This document shows, in pieces, positions 8,210-16,911 of a DNA stretch of 64,000 bases. The notes beneath the pieces are model-generated. The model saw nothing but the letters and a program-made list of their open reading frames with translations. It had not been told where the DNA came from and made no database searches. The DNA is from Gaiella occulta (lineage in GTDB: Bacteria > Actinomycetota > Thermoleophilia > Gaiellales > Gaiellaceae): positions 56,151-120,150 of the forward strand of contig NZ_QQZY01000009.1 in NCBI RefSeq assembly GCF_003351045.1, written 5' to 3'. Position 1 is the stretch's first letter; each line of letters begins with the position of its first letter. Made by a program: the position numbers and the translations under genes.

Positions 8210-10736
8210 GATCTCGCTTCTCCTGCTCGCCTGCGCGCTTGCCGGCGTGCTCGCGCTCGCCGGCGGCGCGGGAGCGGACGAGCGCGCGCCCGCCGCCGGG
8301 GCGGCCGGATGGCAGAGCCTGCTCGGCGACCGGCCGGCGCCCCAGCTCGGCGGCCGCTGGATCGTCGTGCTCGACAAGCCCTCGCTCGCCGCCCGTGTGC
8401 GCGCGGCCGGCGGCCTCGCCTCCGAGGAGCAGCAGCGCGCCTGGTCGGTCGCCGCCGGCAGGGCGCAGCGCGCCGTCATCGCGCGGCTCGCCTCCAGGGG
8501 CGCTCCCATCGACCCCGAGCACGTCTACCTCCGCGTCCTCAACGGCTTCGCCGCCTCTCTCGACCCGCGCTCGCTCTCCGTCGTCGAGAAGGACCGCGAT
8601 GTCGCCGGCGTCTATCCCGTGCGCGCTGCCGTGCCGGCCGACACGCGCACCGGTCTCGCGGGCGAGGCGTTCGGGCCGCTGAGCGGCCGGCGGCCGGAGG
8701 TCGGCATCCCCGGCTTCGACGGCTCCGGTGTCACGGTCGCGCTGCTCGATACCGGTGTCGACCTGGCGCATCCGTACCTCCGCGGCAGGCTGCTACCCGG
8801 CATCGACGTGCTCGACCCGTTCGGCGACGCGAGCGCGCGGCAGAACCCGACCGTCCAGGGCCGGCCAGAGCGGCACGGCACCGAAGTCGCGGGACTCGTC
8901 GTCGGCTCGCGCGGCCCGGCCGGGCTCCACGGCGTCGCCCCGGGAGCGTCGCTGCTGCCGATCCGTGTCGCCGGCTGGCAGCCCGACGCCGCCGGCGGCG
9001 TCTCGGTCTACGGCCGCACCGACCAGCTTCTCGCCGGGCTCGAGGCGGCGGTCGACCCCAACGGGGACGGCGACGCCCACGACGCCGTGCGGATCGCGCT
9101 GTTCGGCGTCTCGGAGCCGTTCGCCGCCTTCGCCGACGGACCGCTCGCGCGCGCCGTCGACGGGGCGGCCGCCCTCGACACCCTCGTCGTCGCGCCGGCC
9201 GGGAACGACGGCCCGGCCGGGCCCGTGTACGGGAGCCTGGGCGGGCCGGGCGGGGCGTCGTCGGCCCTCACCGTGGGCTCCACCGACACCCGCCGCCGCA
9301 GCCCGACGGCTCATGTGCTGCTCCGCGCCGGGCTGCGCGTGCTCGTCTCGGGCGATCAGCCGCTCGGCGGCGCGATCGCGCCCGCGTCGTCGCTCGATGC
9401 CCAGGTGCGGGCGCTCCCCCGGGCCGCGGCCGCCGTCGCCGGAGGCCCGAGCGGCCTCGCCCACCTCTTCGACCGTGCCGGCTACGCCCGCGTCGCCGGC
9501 ACGGCCGTACTGCTGCCGCGGGGCACGTCCTCCCCCGAGGCCGTGCGCGAGGTCGTGGGCGCGGGCGCGCGCGCCGTGCTCGTCGACGGCCCGCTCCCGG
9601 CCGGCTCGTTCGGCAGCGACGCGCCGGCGGATGTCCCGATCCTCGGCCTCAGCGCCGGCGTCGCCGGCGCCGTACGTGCGGCGCTCGAGCGCCGCATCCC
9701 CGTCTCGGTGGCCTTCGGCGCCTCGGCGTTCGACCCCAATGCGGCGGTGGGGGAGCCCGCACCGTTCACCTCGGCGGGGCTCGCGTTCGACGGCACGCCC
9801 AAGCCCGAGCTCACCGCTGCGGGCGTCGGCCTCGCCACGGCCGATCCCGGGCGCGACGAGGACGGCAGCGCGCGCTTCGGCGCCATCAGCGGCACGAGCG
9901 CGTCGGCCGCGCTCGTCGCGGGTGCCGCCGCGGTGCTGGCGCAGGCACGGCCGGACCTCGACGCGGGCGGCCTCAAGCAAGCGCTCGTCGCGAGCGCCAG
10001 GCGCGTCCGCGGCAGCAGCGCCGGGCCCGCCGTGGTCGACCCCGCCGCAGCCGCCGCCGCCGAGCTCGTCGCCGACCCGCCGACCGTCGGCCTCGGCGTC
10101 GCCCTCGCCGCGAACGCCGACGTGGGGAGGACGATCGCGCTTCGCAACGTCTCGCGGCGGCCGCTCGAGATCGCGATCGACACGGAGGCCTCCGACGCGG
10201 CCGACATCGACGTGCTCGCGCTCCCGCGCACGATGCGGCTTCGCCCGGGGGGCCGTGCGGAGATCGCGCTCTCGGCGCGGGTGCCGCTGCTCCCGCGCGC
10301 TCCCGCAGCGCTCGACGGCGTCCTGCGCATCCGCGTGAAGAACGGCACCAGCGTGCGCGTGCCCTGGTCGGTCGCGGTGCCGGTCGTCGGCAGCGACCTG
10401 ATCGGCGCAGCGTCGCTGTCGAGCCGCACGTTCACGCCCTCCGATGCCGACCCCGCCGTCCTCACCGTGCTCGCCGGGCGACTCGACGGCAACGCCGCGC
10501 GCCCGCAGCTGCAGCCCGTCGCCCGGCTCGAGCTCGATCTCTACCGCGGCGGCAGGCGCCTCGGCACGCTCGCACGCGTGCTCGACCTCCTGCCCGGCCG
10601 CTACGCGTTCGGCATCACCGGCAGGGGGCCGAACGGGCGCAGGCTGCGGAAGGGCGACTACGAGCTGCGCGTCGTGGCCGCCTCGGTCGACGGCCGCGAC
10701 GCGAGCGTCCGCGTGCTCCCGTTCACGATCGCATGA
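8187..10736 (+). CDS. Secreted subtilisin-like (S8) serine protease
   Basis: An 849-residue exported protease. Residues 1-30 form a signal peptide (twin-basic start, long Leu/Ala core, end at AGA). A propeptide-like region precedes the catalytic domain, with Asp188 in LLDTGVD, His230 in RHGTEVAG and Ser571 in GTSASAALVAG; the oxyanion Asn is in APAGNDGP. The serine motif lacks the usual Met and Pro-His of GTSMAxPHVAG. A large insert between His and Ser resembles a PA domain, and residues 640-849 are beta-rich tail domains. It overlaps tsaD by 23 bases, an unexpected partner for a secreted enzyme. Substrate unknown. Confidence 0.85.
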   Translation: MRTPRRPEISLLLLACALAGVLALAGGAGADERAPAAGAAGWQSLLGDRPAPQLGGRWIVVLDKPSLAARVRAAGGLASEEQQRAWSVAAGRAQRAVIARLASRGAPIDPEHVYLRVLNGFAASLDPRSLSVVEKDRDVAGVYPVRAAVPADTRTGLAGEAFGPLSGRRPEVGIPGFDGSGVTVALLDTGVDLAHPYLRGRLLPGIDVLDPFGDASARQNPTVQGRPERHGTEVAGLVVGSRGPAGLHGVAPGASLLPIRVAGWQPDAAGGVSVYGRTDQLLAGLEAAVDPNGDGDAHDAVRIALFGVSEPFAAFADGPLARAVDGAAALDTLVVAPAGNDGPAGPVYGSLGGPGGASSALTVGSTDTRRRSPTAHVLLRAGLRVLVSGDQPLGGAIAPASSLDAQVRALPRAAAAVAGGPSGLAHLFDRAGYARVAGTAVLLPRGTSSPEAVREVVGAGARAVLVDGPLPAGSFGSDAPADVPILGLSAGVAGAVRAALERRIPVSVAFGASAFDPNAAVGEPAPFTSAGLAFDGTPKPELTAAGVGLATADPGRDEDGSARFGAISGTSASAALVAGAAAVLAQARPDLDAGGLKQALVASARRVRGSSAGPAVVDPAAAAAAELVADPPTVGLGVALAANADVGRTIALRNVSRRPLEIAIDTEASDAADIDVLALPRTMRLRPGGRAEIALSARVPLLPRAPAALDGVLRIRVKNGTSVRVPWSVAVPVVGSDLIGAASLSSRTFTPSDADPAVLTVLAGRLDGNAARPQLQPVARLELDLYRGGRRLGTLARVLDLLPGRYAFGITGRGPNGRRLRKGDYELRVVAASVDGRDASVRVLPFTIA

Positions 10737-10797
10737 GCAGCGGGGCCGGCGGCGGCGCCGATCCCCGCCGATCCCGGGCCCGACCGCCGGGCAACGG

Positions 10798-10803
10798 TAT
10801 AGT
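10798..10803 (+). promoter_or_regulatory. Candidate -10 of glutamate dehydrogenase
   Basis: TATAGT lies 32 bases before the ATG, the best -10 match in the 99-base gap after the protease. No convincing -35 is seen. Confidence 0.4.
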
Positions 10804-10835
10804 CCCGACGTCGTGAGCGAGGAACCGACGCGCAG

Positions 10836-12110
10836 ATGAGCTCCACCCAGGCTCCGGCCACCCATCTGCGCGAGAACCCGTTCGAGCTCGCCCAGTCGCA
10901 GCTCCGGCGCGTCGGCGAGACGTTCGCCGTCGACCCGAACCTGATCCGCGTCCTCTCGCACTGCAAGAAGGGCGTCGAGGTGTCGGTGCCCGTGCAGATG
11001 GACGACGGCAGCGTCAGCGTCTTCCAGGGGTATCGCGTCGTCCACAACATGACGCGCGGGCCGGCCAAGGGAGGCATCCGCTACCACCCGGCCGTCACCC
11101 AGGACGAGGTGAAGGCGCTCGCCATGTGGATGACGTGGAAGTGCGCGCTGATGGGGCTGCCGTTCGGCGGCGCCAAGGGCGGCGTGATCTGCGACCCGAA
11201 GGAGCTCTCACTCGGCGAGAAGGAGCGGCTCACGCGCCGCTACACGAGCGAGATCATCAACGAGATCGGCCCCGAGAAGGACATCCCGGCACCCGACGTC
11301 GGCACCGACGCGCAGGTGATGGCCTGGATCTTCGACACCTACTCGATGAACGTCGGGCACTCCGTGCTCGGCGTCGTCACCGGCAAGCCGCTCTCCGTCG
11401 GCGGCTCCGTCGGACGCGACGGCGCCACCGCGCGCGGCTCCCTCTACTGCATCCGCACCGCCTTGCAGAAGCAGGGAGGCCGGCTGCACGACACGCGCGT
11501 CGCCGTCCAGGGCTTCGGCAACGTCGGCTCGAACCTCGCGCGGCTGCTGGCGGAGGAGGGCGTGCGCGTGATCGCGGTGTCCGACTCGAAGGGCGGCATC
11601 CACAACCCCTACGGGATCGACGTCCCCGCCGCGATCGCCTACAAGGCGGAGCACGGGGCGCTCGGCGGCTTCCCCGGGGCGGACGAGATCACCAACGACG
11701 AGCTGATCGAGCTCGACTGCGACGTGCTCGTCCCGTGCGCGCTCGAGCAGGTGATCACCTCCGAGAACGCCGACCGCGTGAGGGCGCGCATGATCTGCGA
11801 GGGCGCGAACGGCCCGACCACGCCCGCGGCCGACGACATCCTCGAGGACCGCGGGATCCTCGTGCTCCCGGACGTGCTCTCGAACGCCGGCGGCGTCGTC
11901 GTCTCCTACTTCGAATGGGTGCAGGGCCTGCAGGAGTACTTCTGGAAGGAGTACGAGGTCAACGCCAAGCTCAACGACATCGTCGTACGCGCCTTCGAGG
12001 AGACCTGGTCGACGAAGGAGCGCTACGCGACGAGCATGCGCACGGCCGCCTACGGGATCGCGGTGCAGCGGGTCGCCGAGGCGACCACGATCCGCGGCCT
12101 CTATCCCTGA
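10836..12110 (+). CDS. gdhA: Glutamate/leucine family dehydrogenase
   Basis: A 424-residue NAD(P)-dependent amino acid dehydrogenase, most like hexameric glutamate dehydrogenases that interconvert glutamate with 2-oxoglutarate and ammonia. The substrate domain has YRVVHNMTRGPAKGGIRYHP and the catalytic-lysine segment GLPFGGAKGG. The Rossmann domain carries VAVQGFGNVGSNLARLL, with Asp following (VSDSKGG), which may favour NAD. The length agrees with the short bacterial class of about 420 residues. It stands as a single gene before a small thioredoxin-fold gene and rex. Confidence 0.92.
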   Translation: MSSTQAPATHLRENPFELAQSQLRRVGETFAVDPNLIRVLSHCKKGVEVSVPVQMDDGSVSVFQGYRVVHNMTRGPAKGGIRYHPAVTQDEVKALAMWMTWKCALMGLPFGGAKGGVICDPKELSLGEKERLTRRYTSEIINEIGPEKDIPAPDVGTDAQVMAWIFDTYSMNVGHSVLGVVTGKPLSVGGSVGRDGATARGSLYCIRTALQKQGGRLHDTRVAVQGFGNVGSNLARLLAEEGVRVIAVSDSKGGIHNPYGIDVPAAIAYKAEHGALGGFPGADEITNDELIELDCDVLVPCALEQVITSENADRVRARMICEGANGPTTPAADDILEDRGILVLPDVLSNAGGVVVSYFEWVQGLQEYFWKEYEVNAKLNDIVVRAFEETWSTKERYATSMRTAAYGIAVQRVAEATTIRGLYP

Positions 12111-12131
12111 CACCTCCCCGCTCGCGTCCCC

Positions 12132-12371
12132 GTGCCCGCGCACCGCGTCGTCGTCTACCACGCACAGGGCTGCCATCTCTGCGAGCGCGCGATCGAGGTC
12201 GTCGAGGAGGCCCGTGCCGAGCTCGGCTTCGACCTCGAGCTGGTCGACATCGGCGGCGACGGCGCGCTCGAGCGCGACTACCGCGAGCTGCTCCCCGTCG
12301 TCGAGATCGACGGGCGCCGCGCGTTCACGTACTTCGTCCCGCCCGGCGCGCTGCGCGACCGCCTCGGCTGA
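12132..12371 (+). CDS. Glutaredoxin-like (DUF836) thioredoxin-fold protein
   Basis: A 79-residue protein with a thioredoxin-fold start VVVYHAQGCHLCERAIEVV containing a CxxC-type CHLC motif (Cys14, Cys17), then LLPVVEIDG with the expected cis-proline region. This fits the DUF836/glutaredoxin-like family, whose electron partners are mostly unknown. It begins at GTG 21 bases after gdhA, probably in the same unit, and lies directly before the redox regulator gene rex. Confidence 0.8.
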   Translation: MPAHRVVVYHAQGCHLCERAIEVVEEARAELGFDLELVDIGGDGALERDYRELLPVVEIDGRRAFTYFVPPGALRDRLG

Positions 12372-12408
12372 ACGGTTCCCCGGCGGCCGCGCGGCGCCGC
12401 AGGCAGAA

Positions 12409-12425
12409 TGTGACGAGTTGTCACA
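12409..12425. promoter_or_regulatory. Rex operator upstream of rex
   Basis: A perfect inverted repeat, TGTGAC, spacer GAGTT, GTCACA, which matches the known Rex-box layout TTGTGA-n-TCACAA. It ends four bases before an ATG and 31 bases before the preferred TTG start of rex. Autorepression responding to the NADH/NAD ratio is the obvious reading. Confidence 0.75.
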
Positions 12426-12455
12426 AGCATGGTGCGTGGATCCGAGGGAGCGACG

Positions 12456-13076
12456 TTGGCTGAACGGTTGACAGTTGGTGTGGCGGCGCGGCTGAGCCGC
12501 TACCTCCAGGTGCTGACGCAGGCGAAGAAGATGGGCAAGGAGCGCATCTCCTCGCAGGAGATCGCCGACTACACGAACATCAACGCCACCCAGATCCGCC
12601 GCGACCTCTCCGGCTTCGGCAAGTTCGGCAAGCGGGGCGTCGGCTACAACATCGACTCGCTGCTCGGCGAGATCCGCAAGATCCTGCGCACGCAGGGCCA
12701 GCACAACATCGCGCTCATCGGCGCCGGCCGCCTCGGCGAGGCGATCGCCAGCTCGCCGATCTTCGCCGAGCACGGCATCACGATCGCCGCCGTCTTCGAC
12801 AACGACCCGGCCAAGCTGGGCCGCAAGATCGGTGGCGTGCCGATCAGCTCGCTCGGCGAGCTCGACGAGATCGCGAGGGAGCGCAACATCATCGTCGGCG
12901 TGCTCGCCGTCCCGGCGGACGCCGCGCAGGGCGCCGCCGACGCGCTCGTCGCCGCCGGCGTCAAGATCGTCTTCAACTACTCGCAGGCGCTGCTCGACAC
13001 GCCCTCCGACGTGCAGGTGCACACGTCGAACCCGGCGGTCGAGCTGCTCTACGCCCTCTACTTCCACCTCACCTGA
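12456..13076 (+). CDS. rex: Redox-sensing transcriptional repressor Rex
   Basis: A protein of about 206 residues that represses respiratory and fermentative genes until NADH rises. The N-terminal winged helix contains RISSQEIADYTNINATQIRRDL and the recognition segment GKFGKRGVGYN; the NADH-binding Rossmann loop is ALIGAGRLGEAI. The TTG start is preferred because GAGGGAG lies five bases ahead of it and the resulting N-terminus matches Rex proteins. An in-frame ATG at 12429 would add nine residues but has no ribosome-binding site and almost touches the operator. Confidence 0.93.
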   Translation: MAERLTVGVAARLSRYLQVLTQAKKMGKERISSQEIADYTNINATQIRRDLSGFGKFGKRGVGYNIDSLLGEIRKILRTQGQHNIALIGAGRLGEAIASSPIFAEHGITIAAVFDNDPAKLGRKIGGVPISSLGELDEIARERNIIVGVLAVPADAAQGAADALVAAGVKIVFNYSQALLDTPSDVQVHTSNPAVELLYALYFHLT

Positions 13077-13295
13077 CGCCGCCGGGCGCGGGTGGCTCCC
13101 GCCGTGCGGAGCCGGCCTCCGGGGCCGCTCGCGCCGCTGCGCGCACCCGGCTCTCCGGGTCTGGGCTTCCGCCCTCTCCCCCGCGGCCGGGCAGCGTCGG
13201 GAGGCGTCGGGGGCGCTACGTTGATGCCCGCGACCTCACCTGGCGCCAGCGGCCGCCTGCTCTCGGCCGGCGCGCCTGTCATCCGGTTTGCCGCG

Positions 13296-13301
13296 TAGGA
13301 T
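13296..13301 (+). promoter_or_regulatory. Candidate -10 of small hypothetical gene
   Basis: TAGGAT ends six bases before the ATG at 13308, the same spacing seen at other leaderless-type starts in this window. The rest of the 231-base gap after rex shows no clear gene or terminator. Confidence 0.4.
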
Positions 13302-13307
13302 CACGAC

Positions 13308-13544
13308 ATGAGCGTGACGGCGTTCACGGAAGTAGACGAGACGCTGGTGCTGCTCGCGGAGAGCCGCGAGCGGGCCGAGCGGGCGGCGCGCGCGGTCGCA
13401 GCGGAAGGCGGCCCCGAGCACGTCGTCGCGGCGCTCGAAGCGGTCGACCGCGATCTGCTCGCCTTGCACCGTCGCCTCCTCGAGGAGACGCTGTTCCACG
13501 TGCCGGGTGGCGACGAGCAGCTCGCGCTCGGCGCCGCGTCGTAG
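13308..13544 (+). CDS. Small hypothetical protein, 78 aa
   Basis: The protein is not recognised. It is largely helical by composition: residues 10-65 are rich in Ala, Glu, Arg and Leu with no glycine-rich or cysteine motifs, no signal peptide and no membrane segment. Support for its reality comes from the ATG placed six bases after a TAGGAT hexamer and from ending one base before the convergent restriction-modification gene. It may be a small soluble helical-bundle protein; no function is proposed. Confidence 0.5.
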   Translation: MSVTAFTEVDETLVLLAESRERAERAARAVAAEGGPEHVVAALEAVDRDLLALHRRLLEETLFHVPGGDEQLALGAAS

Positions 13545-13545
13545 C

Positions 13546-16500
13546 TCACGCCGGGGGCGGCTTGCGTTCCGTCTCGGTCGGCTGCGGGAGCGCGTCGGCA
13601 GGGATCGTCGGGCCGGCGACGATCGCGTCGAGGATCGCGTCGAGCTCCGGGCCGAGGGCGACGGTGTGCTCCAGCACCCAGAGCAGCTCGAGCAGCTCCT
13701 TGGTGAACGCCTCGGGCCAGACGCTCGGGCGGATCTCGTCGAGGGTCGACGACCGGCGGCCGGCGCCGCCGCGCATCCTGTAGCCGAGCCAGGAGCCGAC
13801 GACGTCGAGGCCCGAGACCGAGAAGGAGCGCACCTCGGGCGAGACGGGGGCGAACACCCCGTCGCCCACGTGGAGCTCGCGTGTGGCCGCGTCGTAGGAG
13901 TGCGCGACCGGGTAGCCGTCGGCCGTGGCCGGGATCGGCTTCTCGTAGCGGGCCACGCCCTGCGGCACGCGGCGCGCACGCTCACCGGGAGGCACGAAGC
14001 GCTCGCCGAAGGTGTGCAGCCAGACGAGCCGGCGTCCGAGCGCGACGGCCCTCTCGAAGAGCCCGGCGTCACTCGTGATCGGCACGCGCGGCCCGGGGAT
14101 CTCGAGCTCCTCGCGGAAGCGCGTCGTGTATGACGGCGCTGCGAGGAGGGCGTAGACGTAGGCGAGGAGATCCTCCGGCGCGAGCGTGCGCCCTACTTGC
14201 TCGCCGACGGATGCCAGCAGCCCGGCAGTCACGTTCGGTATCGTGCACGCTGCGTCCCGCCACAATGCGATGACGTCCTTTCCCCCGAACGAGCCCCGGA
14301 AATGGTGGAGGTCGGGCAAGAGGTGTGTCACCGTGACCGCGGGTCCTTCATCGACAAGTCCGCTCAGGAGGCTCGTGAGGAAGAACTGCCGCGACGACAG
14401 CACCTGCCAGAGAACCGGCCGGAGGAAGTCTCCGACGCGGCCGTCCGCGAGGCAGTGCTGGCGGTCAAAGGATCGGTACGCATAGCGCGCGATCGTGGGG
14501 GTGTCCGCGTCGGTGCCCAGTTTCGCGATCGGAGTGAGCTTTGCCTTGGGGTCGGCGAGGGCAGGGTATTCGCGGTCGACACGCCGATCGCGCGACTCGC
14601 GAAACGGAAGATTGCGTTTGTTCTTCTCCGTTCCCAGTAGGGCCTGCCATCGCCGGCCAAGCGACCCAGGATCCGGTGCGATCGGCCACGTGCGCTTGAA
14701 CTGCGCTCCCGAGTGTTGCCACGGGAATATGTCGGTCAGAAGCGGCCACGAGAAGAAGTCACCCTCGCCCCGTGGGAGCAGCGGCTGCGTCCACCCCTCC
14801 ATGCACTCGCGCCAGTCGACGTCGTCCACCGAGGAGATCCGCGCGAGCGCCGCCAGCTTCTCCTCGCGGGTGCCGTCGACGCGGGCGTAGCGGACGCGCG
14901 CGGGCTCCTTTGTCCGCGCCTCCTCCGTGCGGTAGCCGATCGCGATCGCCACCGGCGTCTGGATCGCGAAGACGTTCTCGCTGCGCCGCGCTCCGCGACC
15001 CTCGCCGCCGAGGTCGAGGATCCAGAGCTCCTCGAACATCTCGCGCATGTGGCGGCGCATGCCGGCGAAGCCGGGACCGCGGAGGTAGCTCGATGCGGTG
15101 ATGAACGTGACGATGCCGCGCCGTCCGCCGGTCTCGAAGACCTTCCAGAGCGCCCAACGCCAGAAATAGACGTAGAGGTTGTAGAGGTTCTTCGCGTGCA
15201 CGGGCGGTGCGTCACGGAGGAAGTCGCGCAGGATCGGGGTCGAGCCTTCGTCGCCGAATCGCACCCAGCCGCCCTGGCGGTCGACGTCGCCGGCGTCCTC
15301 GGTGTCGATCACCTGCCGGTAGTAGGGCGGGTTGCCGAGGCAGACGAGTACCGTCGTATCGGCTTTGATCCGGCGGGCGCGCTCGTTCTCCTCCGCCAGC
15401 CGTTTCTCGAACAGGGGAGCGGCAGCGAGATGCGGAGGGGCGGTGAACGGCGACTCGAGCGTATCGGTGAGCAGCACGGGCAGCCCGGTAGCCGGGATCT
15501 CGCCCTCGTTCGCGAGCACCTGCTGAGCCAGGCGCAACTGGGCGACGGCGTAGGCGCCGACGAGAATCTCGAAGCCGTTGAGGTTTCGCGCCATCGTCGA
15601 CGTTCGCTCGGCGCGGGCCGCCGGCCCGAGCACTCGCTCCGCCGTCTCCACGCCGTCCGCCAGCGCGGCAAGCAGATACGTGCCGGTCCCCACCGCCGGG
15701 TCGAGCACGACGACGTCCGGCTCCGCGAAGCCGAGCTCGAGGTCGAAGCGTTCGCGCAGGAGCTCGGCAACGAGCGTGACCTGTGCTTCGACGACCTCGA
15801 CCGGCGTGTAGTAGACGCCACTCTGCTTGCGCAGCCTTGGGTCGTAGGCGGCGAGGAAGTCCTCGTAGAAGTAGAGCCACACGTCCTTGCCGCGGGCGCG
15901 TCGCGCCAACTCGCCGGGATCGACGGCCGCGATCGAGCGCTCGAGCAGAGAGACCGGCACCTCGACCTCCGCCCGGGCAGCCGGCTGTGCGAGCACGCGC
16001 AGGACCTGGGCGAGCAGATCGTGGCGAGCGTCGAGGCGGTCGGCGGCATGTGCCCGCAGTTCCGTCTCACCCTCGACGCGGGCGAGCAGCAGCGCGTATG
16101 TGACTGTCTGGGCGTAGGCGTCGGCGAACTGCGCGTCGTCGGCATCCGGGAAGAAGATCGAGCGCCACTCCCCGGCGAGCCGGCTGAGGCTCGACGTCGG
16201 CTCGCCCAACGACTCCACGACCGCCTCGCGCAGAAGCCGGGTCAGCGGCGCGAGCGCCTGCGCGAGCGCGGCGGGCGACCGCGGCACGACAGGCTGCCAG
16301 CCCAGGAAGTCGCGCAGGAGCCCCTCGAGAGCGATGCACTCGGCATCGGTGTACGCCCCGGCCCCGTCGGAGGTGACCTCGCCCGACGCCCGCACGATGC
16401 GGCCGACCACCTCGCCCAGTCGGTAGAGCGCCCACTCGTTCCCGTCCGTGTAGACGAGATTGGGGTGATCTGCGAACCGCTTGAACTGCTCGCGGTCGTG

Positions 16501-16797
16501 CTGATCGGTGAACGAGCGCCCTCGTGCTCCCTTTCCCGGGGCCTTGAGCTCGATATGGCCGATCAGGAGCTGGTCCACGGAGACGCCGACGTCGGGACGG
16601 ACACCCGGGTGGCCGGCGGTCGCCTCCGTGCGGGCTACCGCTGCCAGGGACATCAGGCTCCCGACTGCTTCGACGAGCTCGACGACCGGCGCCTTCAGCT
16701 GATCCTCGGGCTGTGCCGGGACGGCGTCCGCGGCGCCGAAGTTTCTCGTCAGGCGATCCGCGAACAGGTCCACCGCCGTACGGAAGGGCGATTGCAT
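13546..16797 (-). CDS. Single-polypeptide restriction-modification enzyme (type IIG/ISP-like)
   Basis: A 1083-residue protein uniting nuclease and N6-adenine methyltransferase. Near residues 70-95, DVGVSV...GHIELKAPGKG fits a PD-(D/E)xK nuclease core. The methyltransferase domain (about 310-600) follows SGVYYTP, with motif I LDPAVGTGTYLLAAL and motif IV GNPPYY. The remaining 450 residues look like the C-terminal target-recognition region of type ISP/LlaBIII enzymes. There is no helicase domain, so it is shorter than true ISP enzymes and closer to type IIG/IIL. No separate specificity or regulator gene is adjacent. A stretch around 14200-14750 is less GC-rich than its surroundings, suggesting transfer. 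Confidence 0.82.
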   Translation of the reverse strand: MQSPFRTAVDLFADRLTRNFGAADAVPAQPEDQLKAPVVELVEAVGSLMSLAAVARTEATAGHPGVRPDVGVSVDQLLIGHIELKAPGKGARGRSFTDQHDREQFKRFADHPNLVYTDGNEWALYRLGEVVGRIVRASGEVTSDGAGAYTDAECIALEGLLRDFLGWQPVVPRSPAALAQALAPLTRLLREAVVESLGEPTSSLSRLAGEWRSIFFPDADDAQFADAYAQTVTYALLLARVEGETELRAHAADRLDARHDLLAQVLRVLAQPAARAEVEVPVSLLERSIAAVDPGELARRARGKDVWLYFYEDFLAAYDPRLRKQSGVYYTPVEVVEAQVTLVAELLRERFDLELGFAEPDVVVLDPAVGTGTYLLAALADGVETAERVLGPAARAERTSTMARNLNGFEILVGAYAVAQLRLAQQVLANEGEIPATGLPVLLTDTLESPFTAPPHLAAAPLFEKRLAEENERARRIKADTTVLVCLGNPPYYRQVIDTEDAGDVDRQGGWVRFGDEGSTPILRDFLRDAPPVHAKNLYNLYVYFWRWALWKVFETGGRRGIVTFITASSYLRGPGFAGMRRHMREMFEELWILDLGGEGRGARRSENVFAIQTPVAIAIGYRTEEARTKEPARVRYARVDGTREEKLAALARISSVDDVDWRECMEGWTQPLLPRGEGDFFSWPLLTDIFPWQHSGAQFKRTWPIAPDPGSLGRRWQALLGTEKNKRNLPFRESRDRRVDREYPALADPKAKLTPIAKLGTDADTPTIARYAYRSFDRQHCLADGRVGDFLRPVLWQVLSSRQFFLTSLLSGLVDEGPAVTVTHLLPDLHHFRGSFGGKDVIALWRDAACTIPNVTAGLLASVGEQVGRTLAPEDLLAYVYALLAAPSYTTRFREELEIPGPRVPITSDAGLFERAVALGRRLVWLHTFGERFVPPGERARRVPQGVARYEKPIPATADGYPVAHSYDAATRELHVGDGVFAPVSPEVRSFSVSGLDVVGSWLGYRMRGGAGRRSSTLDEIRPSVWPEAFTKELLELLWVLEHTVALGPELDAILDAIVAGPTIPADALPQPTETERKPPPA

Positions 16798-16803
16798 GGG
16801 ACG

Positions 16804-16809
16804 ATTCTC
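16804..16809 (-). promoter_or_regulatory. Candidate -10 of the restriction-modification gene
   Basis: On the minus strand this reads GAGAAT, six bases before the ATG at 16797. It is a weaker -10 than the TANNNT examples but has the same spacing. Confidence 0.3.
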
Positions 16810-16841
16810 CGGGATCGGGCGGACGGCAGCGGCCGATTGCG

Positions 16842-16859
16842 GTTGTCATCAAAGACAAC
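16842..16859. promoter_or_regulatory. Inverted repeat between restriction gene and glycosyltransferase
   Basis: GTTGTC, six-base spacer ATCAAA, GACAAC; arms are perfectly complementary. It lies in the divergent promoter region 45 bases from the restriction-modification start. It overlaps TTGTCA (16844-16849), a possible -35 for the rightward gene with TACGTT (16865-16870) as -10. It could be an operator; no local regulator gene is an obvious partner. Confidence 0.4.
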
Positions 16860-16911
16860 ATCGGTACGTTGCCCGCGTGCCGGCGAGCGCTCGCCGAGGC
16901 AGGATGGGCCC

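Noticed and set aside
14713..16911. Long plus-strand extension upstream of the GT4 glycosyltransferase
   Set aside because: This part is the antisense of the restriction-modification gene; the glycosyltransferase begins with a normal N-terminus at 16912.
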